From contig NZ_AXAS01000010.1 of NCBI RefSeq assembly GCF_000472925.1, positions 1-64,000 of the forward strand: a stretch of DNA of 64,000 nucleotides, written 5' to 3'. Positions 18,420 through 26,656 of the stretch are shown in pieces. Made by a program: the position numbers and the translations under genes. Each line of letters begins with the position of its first letter. The first letter of the stretch is position 1. The notes under the pieces were generated by a model that saw only the letters and a list, made by a program, of their open reading frames with translations, was not told the origin of the DNA and ran no database searches. Source of the stretch: Bradyrhizobium sp. Ec3.3 (GTDB lineage Bacteria > Pseudomonadota > Alphaproteobacteria > Rhizobiales > Xanthobacteraceae).

Positions 18420-19106
18420 ATGCTTCAATATGCAATCGAGACGGTCATGGCCCCGGTGCTGCGGCTCTACGAGGATACGCTGTCCAACTTGGCCGAGGCG
18501 GTGGGGCTGCCGCCGGTGCCGCGCACGATCTTCGTCGTGCACGGCGTGGCGACCATCGGCGGCAGCGCGGTGAGCGACGGCGAGGCTTGGCACGGCGAGG
18601 CCAACGCGATGCTCGCGCCGGGAGTCGGCGGAGTCACCGTCTGGCGCTTCGAGCTCGCACCGGAGGGCGCCGGCGATGCCCCGCTGCTCGCTGTCGGCAT
18701 CCGCTCGCAACTCAAGCTCGCGACGCGGCTCGATACCCTGCGGGCAGGCGAGCTGCTGATGCGCGGCGACAGCGTCGCCTTCCCGCCCGGCGGCTGCGCC
18801 TACCTGCACCGCCACCAGGGACCCGGTATCCGCTGCCTGATCGAGGGCGGCATCCGCATCGACACCGACGGCCGCTCTACTTCGTATGGCCCGGGCGGCG
18901 CCTGGTATGAGTCCGGCACGGCCCCGGTATTCGCCCAGGCGGCTGCCGATCGGCCGAGCCGCTTCATCCGCGTGTTGATCCTGCCGCGCACGCTCCTCGG
19001 AAAGAGCTCGATCGAATACGTCAACGAGGATGACAAGGCGAAGCCCAAGTCGCAGCAGTACCGCGTCTTCGTCGACGCGCCCATTGCGCGCGATCCGGCC
19101 GATTGA
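18420..19106 (+). CDS. Cupin-domain protein
   Basis: About 228 residues with a single cupin-like barrel. AHGV-type opening strands give way to GVTVWRFELAPEGAGDAPLL, a central GDSVAFPPGGCAYLHRHQGPGIRCLIEGGIRI segment with the HRHQGPG metal-binding motif, and YGPGGAWYESG. Function unknown; similar proteins handle small substrates or act as sensors. ATG 18420 has GGAG about 7 nt upstream; the frame is open further upstream without support. The codon use is much more GC-rich than the preceding 2 kb, so backbone sequence seems to resume here. Confidence 0.8.
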   Translation: MLQYAIETVMAPVLRLYEDTLSNLAEAVGLPPVPRTIFVVHGVATIGGSAVSDGEAWHGEANAMLAPGVGGVTVWRFELAPEGAGDAPLLAVGIRSQLKLATRLDTLRAGELLMRGDSVAFPPGGCAYLHRHQGPGIRCLIEGGIRIDTDGRSTSYGPGGAWYESGTAPVFAQAAADRPSRFIRVLILPRTLLGKSSIEYVNEDDKAKPKSQQYRVFVDAPIARDPAD

Positions 19107-19336
19107 GCGCTTCACATGCTGTTCGGATGGATGATCGAACGAGCCGCGTGCCGAATGACCGCTCAGGGTTAGTCGCGTCTCTTTGACCGTGGCCCGGCCA
19201 CTTCGGGTATACCCCGATTAACGGACATCTTCAGAACCGGTTGGCATGTCTCAAACGGGCCAGAAGCTGACTTAAAAGCGACGACTTGAATTGCCTCCTT
19301 GTCCTCAGTTGCAGACCGAGGGGACGGAGGATTGAG

Positions 19337-20194
19337 TTACTGGACCTCGGCGATCTTCGGTCCAGATGACAGCATCTGCGCGTTAGTTGCCGAGGGCCGG
19401 TTCGACGGCGATGCCGGGTCCGGCGATCGGAAAGCGGCGTCGGGTGACGCTCCTCCCTGGGATGGTCGACGGACAGCGGTTGCCGGAAGCACGATCACTT
19501 TCGCTCCGACTTTCACCCGCTCATAAAGGTCCACGACGTCCTCATTGATCAGCCGGATACAGCCGGACGAAACCCGCTTCCCGATCGTATCGGGCTTGTT
19601 GGTGCCGTGAATTCTATATTCGGTCTCGCCTAGATACATCGCCCGAGCGCCGAGCGGGTTGCCGGGGCCACCTGCCATAAACCGCGGCAGATAAGGCTGA
19701 CGCGAGACCATCTCCGCAGGCGGATGCCAATCCGGCCATTCTGCTTTACGGGCCACAGTCTGCTCACCGGACCATGTGAAACCTTCGCGGCCGACACCGA
19801 TGCCGTAGCGCATCGCCTGCGCGTCGTTCAGAACGAAATAAAGGAATGTGTTTTTGGTATCGATGATCACGGTGCCCGGCGCCTGATGGCTGGCGTAGTC
19901 AACCACCTGCCGGACAAATGCTCCGGGACCATCAGCGGCTTTCGGCGGTTCGGCCAGAGGCGCCGGGGCCAGAATCGGAGCCGGAGCTGATGCATGGACT
20001 GGAGTTGACACGTAAACTGGAGTTGACGATGTCATGGCCTGGGGCGCGGACGGCTTCCGTATCGGTTGCACGCTCGCCGGGCGAGACAGCAAACTGTACC
20101 CCAGCGCGGCGACGGCCACGGCGCCAATTGCAACTCTCGCGACCATTGGTAGTGCGTGCGTCTCTGCCTTTCCACGTTTGGCCCGCTTACTCAT
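19337..20194 (-). CDS. L,D-transpeptidase (YkuD domain)
   Basis: 285 residues. Forms 3-3 cross-links in peptidoglycan or anchors proteins to it, outside the inner membrane. Seen: a cytoplasmic basic start (MSKRAKRGKAE), a transmembrane signal anchor (VAIGAVAVAALGYSLL), a Pro/Ala/Ser-rich linker (about 40-90), then the YkuD catalytic domain with IHGTNKPDTIG (His near 196) and SSGCIRL (Cys near 212). A low-complexity C-terminal tail follows. ATG 20194 was chosen from a GAGG-like site upstream; an earlier in-frame ATG exists at 20236. Confidence 0.92.
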   Translation of the reverse strand: MSKRAKRGKAETHALPMVARVAIGAVAVAALGYSLLSRPASVQPIRKPSAPQAMTSSTPVYVSTPVHASAPAPILAPAPLAEPPKAADGPGAFVRQVVDYASHQAPGTVIIDTKNTFLYFVLNDAQAMRYGIGVGREGFTWSGEQTVARKAEWPDWHPPAEMVSRQPYLPRFMAGGPGNPLGARAMYLGETEYRIHGTNKPDTIGKRVSSGCIRLINEDVVDLYERVKVGAKVIVLPATAVRRPSQGGASPDAAFRSPDPASPSNRPSATNAQMLSSGPKIAEVQ

Positions 20195-20212
20195 GTCCTC
20201 CCCCAGGTCACC

Positions 20213-20395
20213 ATGCCTGGAAGAGGTACCCAGCAAAATTTAAGAAACTTCGAAGCGATTTCGCTCAGGCTGGAACCGTCAGCGGTGGTTAACGCCGAGC
20301 TCTTGTTCGGCAACATAGAAATTGGGAGTACCACTCGATATTTAGGTAGCGACGTGGACGACGCGCCTCTCATCGCGGAACGAGTCAAGGTCTGA
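20213..20395 (+). pseudogene. Remnant of a tyrosine recombinase C-terminus
   Basis: A 60-codon frame whose end, NAELLFGNIEIGSTTRYLGSD, followed by VDDAPLIAERV, resembles the C-terminal LLLGHTKIxSTxRYLGxxxDDALxxAE segment of phage-type integrases. It keeps the catalytic Tyr in RYLG, but the HxLRH part and the rest are absent. It lies 2 kb from the tRNA fragment, in keeping with a decayed integrative element. Confidence 0.55.
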
Positions 20396-20402
20396 ATTGC
20401 CC

Positions 20403-20424
20403 AGCGGAGCGAACACGCTCCGCT
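20403..20424 (+). terminator. Hairpin, possible terminator
   Basis: AGCGGAGCG (20403-20411) pairs perfectly with CGCTCCGCT (20416-20424) around a 4-nt loop and is followed by CTTTCGTT. It lies just after the recombinase remnant. The T-rich part is short, so termination is only plausible. Confidence 0.4.
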
Positions 20425-20810
20425 CTTTCGTTAACGGTGGCTTTGGGTCACGAAGCGAACTGACTGAGAGGGCGGCATTTTGAATGCGAAGCGAACTGTA
20501 TGGCCGGCGCGCACCAGGGGGAACGGCGCCGCGACCGAAGGTGTGTTCCTGATCTCTGACGGCATCGGACAGTGCGAGCTGCATCAGTCTTGATTACGCG
20601 CGCGGCGCGCCATCCTGTCGATAGACTCCGATAGGTAGCGGAATTGCCAGTGCTTCGCGAGAAGCAATTTTTTCTGTGAATTCAAGACCAAAAAATTGCG
20701 GCAGGTATACCGTCGGCATTTGTCCGTCAGGCGTCAAAATTTATGCATGCAAATCAACGACGAAACGTCGTCCGATATGTTTGAGTGGGAGTAGGGTGCA
20801 GGCGGCCGAG
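20425..20810. other. Stretch without a recognisable gene
   Basis: No gene signature. It serves as upstream region of the methyltransferase gene. Locally less GC-rich. Confidence 0.35.
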
Positions 20811-21545
20811 ATGGGCAGCGACATCTACGATCCGAGCTTCGTCAAGGGCGTGTTTGATCGTTGCTCTGATCGCTACATTACATTCAGCCTGATCTGCTCG
20901 TTCGGCTTCACTGAGCGCTGGCGCGAACAATGCGTGGCGGCAATGCCTGCGCCAACGACTGGCGGCGCCCGCGGCTATGATCTGATGGCGGGGACCGGCG
21001 AGGTCTGGCCGCATTTGTTGAAGCGCTTCGACGATCTCGGCGCGATCACGGCCGTGGATATTTCTTCCGGCATGCACCGTCGCGCCATGGAGCGGCTTCA
21101 CGCCCACCGTGCCCACCGCATTGAATTCATCGAGGACGACGTGCTGGCAAGCGATCTGCCGTCGGAGAGCGCAGACTTCGTCATCTCCACCTTCGGGCTG
21201 AAGACATTCAATGCCGAGCAGCATGCCCGGCTGGCGGCCTTGATTGCACGCGTGCTCAAACCCGGCGGCGTCTTCTCCATGATAGAGGCTTCCGATCCCA
21301 AGGGATGGTGGCTTCGGCCGCTGTACCTGCTCCATCTCAAGGTGGTTTTGCCGCTTATCGAGCGCATCTTCCTTCGCGGCGCGCAGGATTTTGCGATGAT
21401 CGGCACCTACAGCACCAACTTCGGCACTGCGGCCCAAGTGGCAGGCATGTTGCGTGACCACGGTCTCGAGGTAGAGTTCTCAAAGTATTTCTTTGGTTGC
21501 GCGACCGGAGTCGCGGGCCGCAAGGGCAGGGCGGAGGATGGGTAG
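20811..21545 (+). CDS. Class I SAM-dependent methyltransferase (UbiE-like)
   Basis: 244 residues with a Rossmann methyltransferase fold: motif I YDLMAGTGEVWP, motif II ITAVDISSGMHRRA, DDVLASDLPSESADFVISTFGLK, and the post-motif ALIARVLKPGGVFSMIE. This resembles UbiE/COQ5 C-methyltransferases, but the substrate cannot be set. ATG 20811 is preferred over the longer frame because upstream residues are not protein-like. The stop codon and last few codons lie inside a REP-like repeat (21535-21597), so the native C-terminus may have been altered. Confidence 0.85.
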   Translation: MGSDIYDPSFVKGVFDRCSDRYITFSLICSFGFTERWREQCVAAMPAPTTGGARGYDLMAGTGEVWPHLLKRFDDLGAITAVDISSGMHRRAMERLHAHRAHRIEFIEDDVLASDLPSESADFVISTFGLKTFNAEQHARLAALIARVLKPGGVFSMIEASDPKGWWLRPLYLLHLKVVLPLIERIFLRGAQDFAMIGTYSTNFGTAAQVAGMLRDHGLEVEFSKYFFGCATGVAGRKGRAEDG

Positions 21546-21597
21546 AGCGCAGCGAAACCCATCGCGATTGCGGTCAGGAATTGACGTGTATCGCTTC
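21535..21597. repeat. REP-like direct repeat, copy 1
   Basis: Begins AGGATGGGTAGAGCGCAGCG and continues through AAACCCATCG and GATTGCGGT to TATCGCT. The same sequence with few changes is at 22980-23040 in the same orientation. It is a common dispersed sequence type in Bradyrhizobium. Confidence 0.75.
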
Positions 21598-21669
21598 GCT
21601 CCACCTATCCTGCGCGCTCCGCCAGAAAATCATGTGATGCGAAATCGGCATTCATCGGCGGCGTGATTC

Positions 21670-22863
21670 ATGAGTGCTGGTGGCGATGGAATAGTTGGTG
21701 TCGAGCCGCTTGTTGAAGTGGCCTTGCCCGCCGGCGTTGATGCTCCATTCATACCGCGCCGGTTTCGGGCAGGTGGTCGGCTGAATGTGCAAGACAGCCC
21801 GAATATACAAAGCACGCGGTTAGTAACTTGTGTTTTGTGCGGAGGCGTAATTGCCGACGGAGATTCTACGCTAGAGCATCCTTTGCCTCAGTGGCTCCAT
21901 CGATTTGCCGGCGATGTTGGGGAAAAGTCCGCGAGGTCTTTTGTGGTAGGAAGCAAGGAGTCCACTTGGAGGCAGCTTTGTTTAGACGCTCATCGCAAAT
22001 GCAATACTGAGTTCGGAAGACGAATCGAAAACCCAACCATCAATTCGCTCAAAGCTATTGTTGAGGGAAAAACACTGACGTGGAGCCAGGTTGATGCCGT
22101 GTTCGACTGGCTAGATAAAGTGAAGTCATCCACTGCTCACATGGGGATTGCCCTTCAAGGGCACAGAACGCGACTTGGATATGACAATCTCTCTTTCCCA
22201 AATGTGAGGACCGGTGCATTCGATCGGCTAGCGCTTTTCTTCCGGATCTCCGATACGACTTCGTCTCTTGATCTTTGGGAATGCTTGAATGAAGGGTTTT
22301 TGACGACGCCAAGTGCGATCGCGCTGCGAATAAAAGATCTCGTAATTGTGTACGCCAGCAACAACTATCTCCTGTCAAAGGCTTTTGGCCTCGGATTTGG
22401 AGTTCCGAAAGATGGAAAGCCGACCTTTGTAAATGGGACTGGAGTGTTTGCTTCCGGCTTCGGGTCACGAGTGACGCGTCTGCCAGCTGCAAAAATAATC
22501 GCTCAGCCCATGCGTCGCCAACATCTGAAGGAAGGCTTTCATCCGAGTTCAGATGCACTTCAAGAGAACGGCGACGGGAAGATATATGAACTGGAGGGAA
22601 TGAGATGGAGTCGAGTCCGCAGTACCAGCTTCAGTCGGCTTCCGAAATTGCGGTATCAAATAGGATACGCTCTCGCCGGCCTTGAAGTCGTTGAATGGAT
22701 CATACTGTCCAAAGAGCAGGATTATTCGAGGTATGGGAGTGAAAACAGCTTCTTTATGAAGAGTATGCCTAATCTGCTTGCGGAGAAGACTCTGTTACTG
22801 GATTTGGTCGCTAGCTTGCGGGGTGGATTGCGACCCCAGCAAGACGATCGAGATGTCGGATAG
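21670..22863 (+). CDS. HNH-type endonuclease-like protein
   Basis: Up to 397 residues; the start is uncertain. The clear homology begins near residue 53 with CVLCGG, followed by STLEHPLPQWLHRF and CLDAHRKCNTEFGRRIENP. The paired cysteines, EHPLPQW and CN arrangement resemble HNH nucleases (Cys zinc site, His in the catalytic position, Asn). The long remainder has no recognised domain. The gene is visibly less GC-rich than its neighbours and sits between two direct REP-like repeats, so it looks acquired. The first 40 residues may be a chance extension; a GTG start near residue 40 would also fit. Possible roles include defence or mobile-element nuclease; neither is shown. Confidence 0.65.
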   Translation: MSAGGDGIVGVEPLVEVALPAGVDAPFIPRRFRAGGRLNVQDSPNIQSTRLVTCVLCGGVIADGDSTLEHPLPQWLHRFAGDVGEKSARSFVVGSKESTWRQLCLDAHRKCNTEFGRRIENPTINSLKAIVEGKTLTWSQVDAVFDWLDKVKSSTAHMGIALQGHRTRLGYDNLSFPNVRTGAFDRLALFFRISDTTSSLDLWECLNEGFLTTPSAIALRIKDLVIVYASNNYLLSKAFGLGFGVPKDGKPTFVNGTGVFASGFGSRVTRLPAAKIIAQPMRRQHLKEGFHPSSDALQENGDGKIYELEGMRWSRVRSTSFSRLPKLRYQIGYALAGLEVVEWIILSKEQDYSRYGSENSFFMKSMPNLLAEKTLLLDLVASLRGGLRPQQDDRDVG

Positions 22864-22900
22864 CCGACAAGGTTCGTAACCCTGCCTGCCCGCTGAGGTC

Positions 22901-22974
22901 TTCACCCCCGCGACATCTTCTCAAACCTCTTCACCAACCTCTCCCGCTTCAGCCGCGACAGCCGCTGAATCCAG
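22901..22974 (-). pseudogene. Fragment of a second deformylase-like gene
   Basis: The minus strand encodes WIQRLSRLKRERLVKRFEK then MSRG and a TGA stop, nearly the same as the C-terminus of the deformylase-like gene at 23368-23441. The DNA is about 90% identical and most differences are synonymous or conservative. That points to a homologous coding copy that diverged under selection before truncation, not to a recent local duplication. Confidence 0.7.
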
Positions 22975-22979
22975 CGCGT

Positions 22980-23040
22980 AGGATGGGTAGAGCGCAGCGA
23001 AACCCATCGTGATTGCGGTGGGGAGTTGATGGGTATCGCT
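22980..23040. repeat. REP-like direct repeat, copy 2
   Basis: Direct copy of 21535-21597, immediately after the deformylase fragment. With copy 1 it brackets the HNH gene. Confidence 0.75.
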
Positions 23041-23104
23041 GCGGTCTGCCCAACCTAAGAGTTACGCTTCTGTCTATGTCGCTCCAATCAAATCAGGTGC
23101 TAGG

Positions 23105-23320
23105 ATGCGAGAGATCAAGCTGCGCGATGCAAAGACCAGATTGTCCGCCTTGGTGGACGAGGCGGCGCAAGGCGGCACCGTGGCGATTACGCGGCGCGGC
23201 AAGAGACAGGCCGTATTGTTGGGCTATGACGAGTGGCTGCGGCTGTCGCGAGTTCCGAGCTTCGGGCGTCTGCTGATGGCAGCGCCGATGGTTGCGGACG
23301 ATCTGCCACCGCGCGCTTGA
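23105..23320 (+). CDS. Phd/YefM-type antitoxin, no partner toxin
   Basis: 71 residues: MREIKLRDAKTRLSALVDEA, GGTVAITRRGKRQAVLLGYDEW and a Pro-rich tail (DLPPR). This is the N-terminal DNA-binding Phd/YefM fold plus a short toxin-binding tail. In a type II module the toxin gene normally follows within a few bases; here only 48 bp precede the convergent deformylase-like gene, so the antitoxin is an orphan. It lies between the deformylase fragment and the full gene. It could be a domesticated regulator or the residue of a lost module. Confidence 0.8.
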   Translation: MREIKLRDAKTRLSALVDEAAQGGTVAITRRGKRQAVLLGYDEWLRLSRVPSFGRLLMAAPMVADDLPPRA

Positions 23321-23368
23321 TGGCTCTGACTACAGGTTGGCAGTTTGCCGGTCATTTCACTCGATTGT

Positions 23369-23866
23369 TCAACCCCGCAACATCTTCTCAAACCGCTTGA
23401 TCAGCCGCTCCCGCTTCAGCCGCGACAGCCGCTGAATCCAGAACATCCCATCCAGCTGATCGATCTCGTGCTGGTGGCAGACGGCGCGCAAGGCCTCCGA
23501 CTCCTCGGTCTGCATGTTGCCGTCGACATCCTGATAGCTGATCCGCACGCGCGCGTGGCGCTGGACCTCGTCGTTGACGCCGGGCATCGAGACGCTGCCT
23601 TCGCGGTGCAGGATCATCTCGGGCGAGGCCCATTCGATCTGCGGATTGACGTAGGTCCGCGCGCCGTCCTTTGCGTCCAGCTCGAGCACCACGACGCGCA
23701 AGGGGATGCCGATATGCGGGGCCGTGATGCCGATGCCGGGCGCGGCGCGCATCGTCTCGAGCAGATCCTGTGCAAGTTCTCGCAACGCGTCGTCGAACAC
23801 GGTCACGGGCCGTGCCGGGATCGCAAGCCGGCGGTCGGGATAGCGGACGATCGGGCGGATGGTCAT
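23369..23866 (-). CDS. Peptide-deformylase-like protein with altered active site
   Basis: 165 residues with the deformylase fold. The three family motifs are present but changed. GIGITAPHIG (residues 44-53) replaces GxGLAAxQ, with His in place of Gln. EGSVSMPG (89-96) replaces EGCLS, with Ser in place of the metal-binding Cys. HEIDQLDG (133-140) replaces HExDH, with Gln in place of the second metal-binding His. Two of three metal ligands are therefore missing and deformylation is doubtful. ATG 23866 (MTIRPIV) matches the family start. A truncated relative lies just downstream at 22901-22974. The role may be binding or regulatory, or relaxed metal chemistry; unknown. Confidence 0.85.
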   Translation of the reverse strand: MTIRPIVRYPDRRLAIPARPVTVFDDALRELAQDLLETMRAAPGIGITAPHIGIPLRVVVLELDAKDGARTYVNPQIEWASPEMILHREGSVSMPGVNDEVQRHARVRISYQDVDGNMQTEESEALRAVCHQHEIDQLDGMFWIQRLSRLKRERLIKRFEKMLRG

Positions 23867-23947
23867 GATCTCTGGTGTTCGACGGTGACGATTCCAAAGC
23901 AGCGTGGCGCGGGTGGCGTTGCTGCCATAAGCAGGCCGCCGCACGGG

Positions 23948-24865
23948 TCAGCCGACCTCTATGTTCATCTCCGCGATCAGCCGCTCGCGACCCGCCAGGG
24001 AGTTCAGCGCCTTGTCACCCAATTCCCTCGCAACAAGGTTGAGCAGCGCTTCACAGAAGACGACATAGGCGCCCATGCTGTTCGAATAGAAGCTGCTCGC
24101 GTGGGGGATGAAAAAGGCATGCTTGGCGGGAGGAACGAGCGGTGACGACCGGGAATCCGTAATCGCGATGACCGTCTGGCCGTTCGAAGCCGCGACCCGG
24201 CCGACCTCCGCGACGCTGCGCGTATAAGGCGCGCAGCTGGCGACGATGACGACGTCGCCCGGGTCGAGCTGTGACAATGCCTCGGCGACGCCGAGGCGCG
24301 GCGCGTCGAGAAGCGCGACGTCCGAGCGCACCATTCCCAGGCAGTAGGTGAGAAAGCTCGCCAGCGAATGGAATTGGCGAACGCCATGAACGCGAATGCG
24401 GCGGGCGCTTGCCAGGAGCCTCACAGCCCCTTGCAGAGCGGCTCCGTCCAGCTGTCCGAGGAATCCGTCGACATTCGCTGCCGTTTCCCGCGCCAGCTGC
24501 GCGAACGCCTCGACTTCGGCATTGCCGACGGACGGCGTGGCCATGAGCCGGCCGGCCTGGCGACTATAAAAATATTGCTGCTCGTTCGCGATGGCCTTGC
24601 GGAAGACCGCCTGGAAATCGCTGAAGCCTTCGAAGCCGAGACGCTTCGCCAGTCGGGTCAGCGTCGACGGATTGATGCCGAACTGATCGGCAAGCTCCGA
24701 GATCGAGCGTACCGCCGACTGTTCCGGCGCTTCCACCAGCTTTGCGAATACATCATGCGCTTTGGCGCCGAGCGAGAAGCCTGCCTCGTCACGGCCGATC
24801 GAGAGCGCGAGTGCCCTGAGATCCTCGATGGTGCGCGGCGGCTCCGCGACGGCTTCCTCTGGCAT
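23948..24865 (-). CDS. RpiR/MurR-family transcriptional regulator
   Basis: About 305 residues. The N-terminal HTH_6 domain (SISELADQFGINPSTLTRLAKRLGFEGFSDFQAVFRKA) is followed by a SIS sugar-phosphate-binding domain (RRIRVHGVRQFHSLASFLTYCL, DPGDVVIVASCAPYTRSV, GQTVIAITDSRSSPLVPPAKHAFFIP). It binds operator DNA and is normally controlled by a phosphorylated ligand. It is the last gene of the leftward C45 hydrolase-ABC transporter cluster, 14 bp after the hydrolase gene, and probably controls it. ATG 24865 (MPEEAVAEP) was chosen because the upstream frame overlaps the hydrolase gene. Confidence 0.92.
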   Translation of the reverse strand: MPEEAVAEPPRTIEDLRALALSIGRDEAGFSLGAKAHDVFAKLVEAPEQSAVRSISELADQFGINPSTLTRLAKRLGFEGFSDFQAVFRKAIANEQQYFYSRQAGRLMATPSVGNAEVEAFAQLARETAANVDGFLGQLDGAALQGAVRLLASARRIRVHGVRQFHSLASFLTYCLGMVRSDVALLDAPRLGVAEALSQLDPGDVVIVASCAPYTRSVAEVGRVAASNGQTVIAITDSRSSPLVPPAKHAFFIPHASSFYSNSMGAYVVFCEALLNLVARELGDKALNSLAGRERLIAEMNIEVG

Positions 24866-24879
24866 CGCCCTGATCCTGT

Positions 24880-25938
24880 TCACGCCGCGAAGGGCACCAG
24901 CCCATCCCGCATATCGAAGCGAACTGCTTCGTGCGATCCATCGTAGACAGACCACTCGACCTTGTCAGCCCCGACACGGAAGACGGCGCTTGCGAGCGTG
25001 TTCTCGACGTCGCTATCGGCCGGGTCTGTGCGGTAGATCGGCAATTCCGCGTCGGCTGCGTCCCACAATATGCCGAGCGCGCGGCCTTGCGGCTCCGACT
25101 GGTGCGTTTGGTCGAGCAGCATCTCGCCGCGCCGTTGTCGCACGCCGGAAGAACCGGTGACGATCTGCGACATGCGCCCGGTGTCGGCATGGATCAGATG
25201 ATTCGAATGGACACGCGGCGCCTCGACCCGATCGACCGACAGGGCCCGGGCGGTGAACTCGACGCTGAGAAGCCGCTCGTCCCCGGCCTGCGCCAGAGTC
25301 AGGTGAAATGCGCCGGCGCGCGGCGTGGATTTGAGCACGGTGAGCGCCCCGTCGATATCAGGTGCGTCGAGGATCGCACGGGCGAGCACCATGCGCGGCG
25401 TGCCGGCGCCGCCGGCCAGCGGCCTGATGTTGTTGACGGTCTGGACCACTCCCTTCGACGTGGCCGCAAATGTGTGTCCCGGCAGCGAGCCTGGGTACAC
25501 AAAGGCGGTGAACGGTGTGCCTCCTTCGGATGCAAGATGGGCGAGGGCGCAGTGGCCGGCAAAGTCGGGATCGCCATCCTCGTTGTGGCCGATCACATGG
25601 GGAGAGCCGGGCAATTGCACGGTCGTGCAGCCATCCGGCGCCATCGCCCAGATATCGCCGCGGCAGTTCCACAGGAAAACGTCGTCGAAAGGCAGCGCCA
25701 GCCCGACAGCGAGGCCCTGCAGCTCAGCCCAGTATCTTGGAAACCGTTCCCGAACGATGGACGCCATCTCGCCGATCAAGGGATTGCCGCGGTGCGTGCT
25801 GAGTTCGCGCCACGCAGCAGAGGTACGGAAATGGTCCTGCAGGGCCGCTCGGCCGAAGCGCCCGAGAGCTGCTCCGACATCAAATGGTGAACCTGCGACA
25901 TCGATGAAGGAAAGCCGGCGGCCGGCGTCAGACGACAT
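24880..25938 (-). CDS. C45-family (acyltransferase/autoproteolytic) hydrolase
   Basis: 352 residues related to acyl-CoA:6-aminopenicillanate acyltransferase and other Ntn-fold C45 proteins. The segment APDGCTTV, with Cys near 103 as predicted nucleophile after self-cleavage, is followed by GHNEDGDPDF, TAFVYPGSLPGHTF and the HSNHLIHADTG motif. Such enzymes cleave or transfer amide-linked acyl groups in the cytoplasm. It overlaps the ATPase gene by 11 bp and lies in one operon with an amino-acid-type importer. I infer that it hydrolyses an imported acylated amino acid or small peptide. Substrate unknown. Confidence 0.85.
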   Translation of the reverse strand: MSSDAGRRLSFIDVAGSPFDVGAALGRFGRAALQDHFRTSAAWRELSTHRGNPLIGEMASIVRERFPRYWAELQGLAVGLALPFDDVFLWNCRGDIWAMAPDGCTTVQLPGSPHVIGHNEDGDPDFAGHCALAHLASEGGTPFTAFVYPGSLPGHTFAATSKGVVQTVNNIRPLAGGAGTPRMVLARAILDAPDIDGALTVLKSTPRAGAFHLTLAQAGDERLLSVEFTARALSVDRVEAPRVHSNHLIHADTGRMSQIVTGSSGVRQRRGEMLLDQTHQSEPQGRALGILWDAADAELPIYRTDPADSDVENTLASAVFRVGADKVEWSVYDGSHEAVRFDMRDGLVPFAA

Positions 25939-26656
25939 GTTGCAGAAACTCTTTCAAGCGAGGATTTTGCGGATTGGCCAGCAGCTCCCGTGGCTCGCCG
26001 TCGACTGCGATCTTGCCACCTTCCATGAAGATCAGCCTGGTGCCGACCTTGCGGGCGAAGGCCATCTCGTGGGTGACCACGATCATGGTCATGCCTTCCT
26101 CGGCCAGCGCCTGCATGACGCGCAGCACTTCATGCCTCAGTTCTGGATCGAGTGCGGACGTGGGCTCGTCGAACAGCATCAGCTTCGGCTTGACGGCAAG
26201 CGCGCGGGCGATCGCGACACGTTGCTGCTGGCCGCCGGAAAGCTCGCTCGGATAGTGGTGAGCCCGGTCGGCGAGGCCGACCTTGGCGAGCATTTCCAGC
26301 GCCAGCTTTTGCGCATTCTGCCGTGACTCGCCGCGCACGCGGCGCGGGCCAAAGGCGACGTTCTCGAGCGCCGTCATTTGCGGAAACAGGTTGAATTGCT
26401 GGAAGACCATGCCGGCTTCCTGGCGGATCAAGCGGACCATGCGGCCGCCGGCCTTGACGCTGATGCCGTCGACGACGAGATCACCGCCATTGATCTCCTC
26501 CAGCGCGTTGATACAGCGGAGCAGCGTCGACTTGCCGGAACCGGAGGGACCGATCAGCACGACCTTCTCGCCAGGCTCTATCGACAGGTCGACCTCGTTG
26601 AGGATCGTGACCTGGCCGAACCGCTTGGTGACTTTCTTGAACTCCACGATGCTCAC
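25928..26656 (-). CDS. Amino-acid ABC transporter ATPase (GlnQ/HisP type)
   Basis: 242 residues. Walker [10 protein letters not shown] near 36-44, Q-loop [17 protein letters not shown], signature LSGGQQQR, Walker [15 protein letters not shown] and H-loop [10 protein letters not shown] are all intact. It powers uptake by the polar amino acid importer with the permease and binding protein encoded just upstream. It overlaps the permease gene by 4 bp (ATGA-type coupling) and the C45 gene by 11 bp. Confidence 0.96.
   Translation of the reverse strand: MSIVEFKKVTKRFGQVTILNEVDLSIEPGEKVVLIGPSGSGKSTLLRCINALEEINGGDLVVDGISVKAGGRMVRLIRQEAGMVFQQFNLFPQMTALENVAFGPRRVRGESRQNAQKLALEMLAKVGLADRAHHYPSELSGGQQQRVAIARALAVKPKLMLFDEPTSALDPELRHEVLRVMQALAEEGMTMIVVTHEMAFARKVGTRLIFMEGGKIAVDGEPRELLANPQNPRLKEFLQHVV

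Noticed and set aside
18195..19115. 306-codon minus-strand frame
   Set aside because: Antisense of the cupin gene, which has a ribosome site and the HRHQGPG motif.
23321..23368. Toxin gene after the Phd antitoxin
   Set aside because: Only 48 bp remain before the convergent gene; no PIN or Doc/RelE segment is seen.
24880..25938. Penicillin acylase activity for the C45 protein
   Set aside because: Family membership does not fix the substrate, and operon context points to an imported compound.
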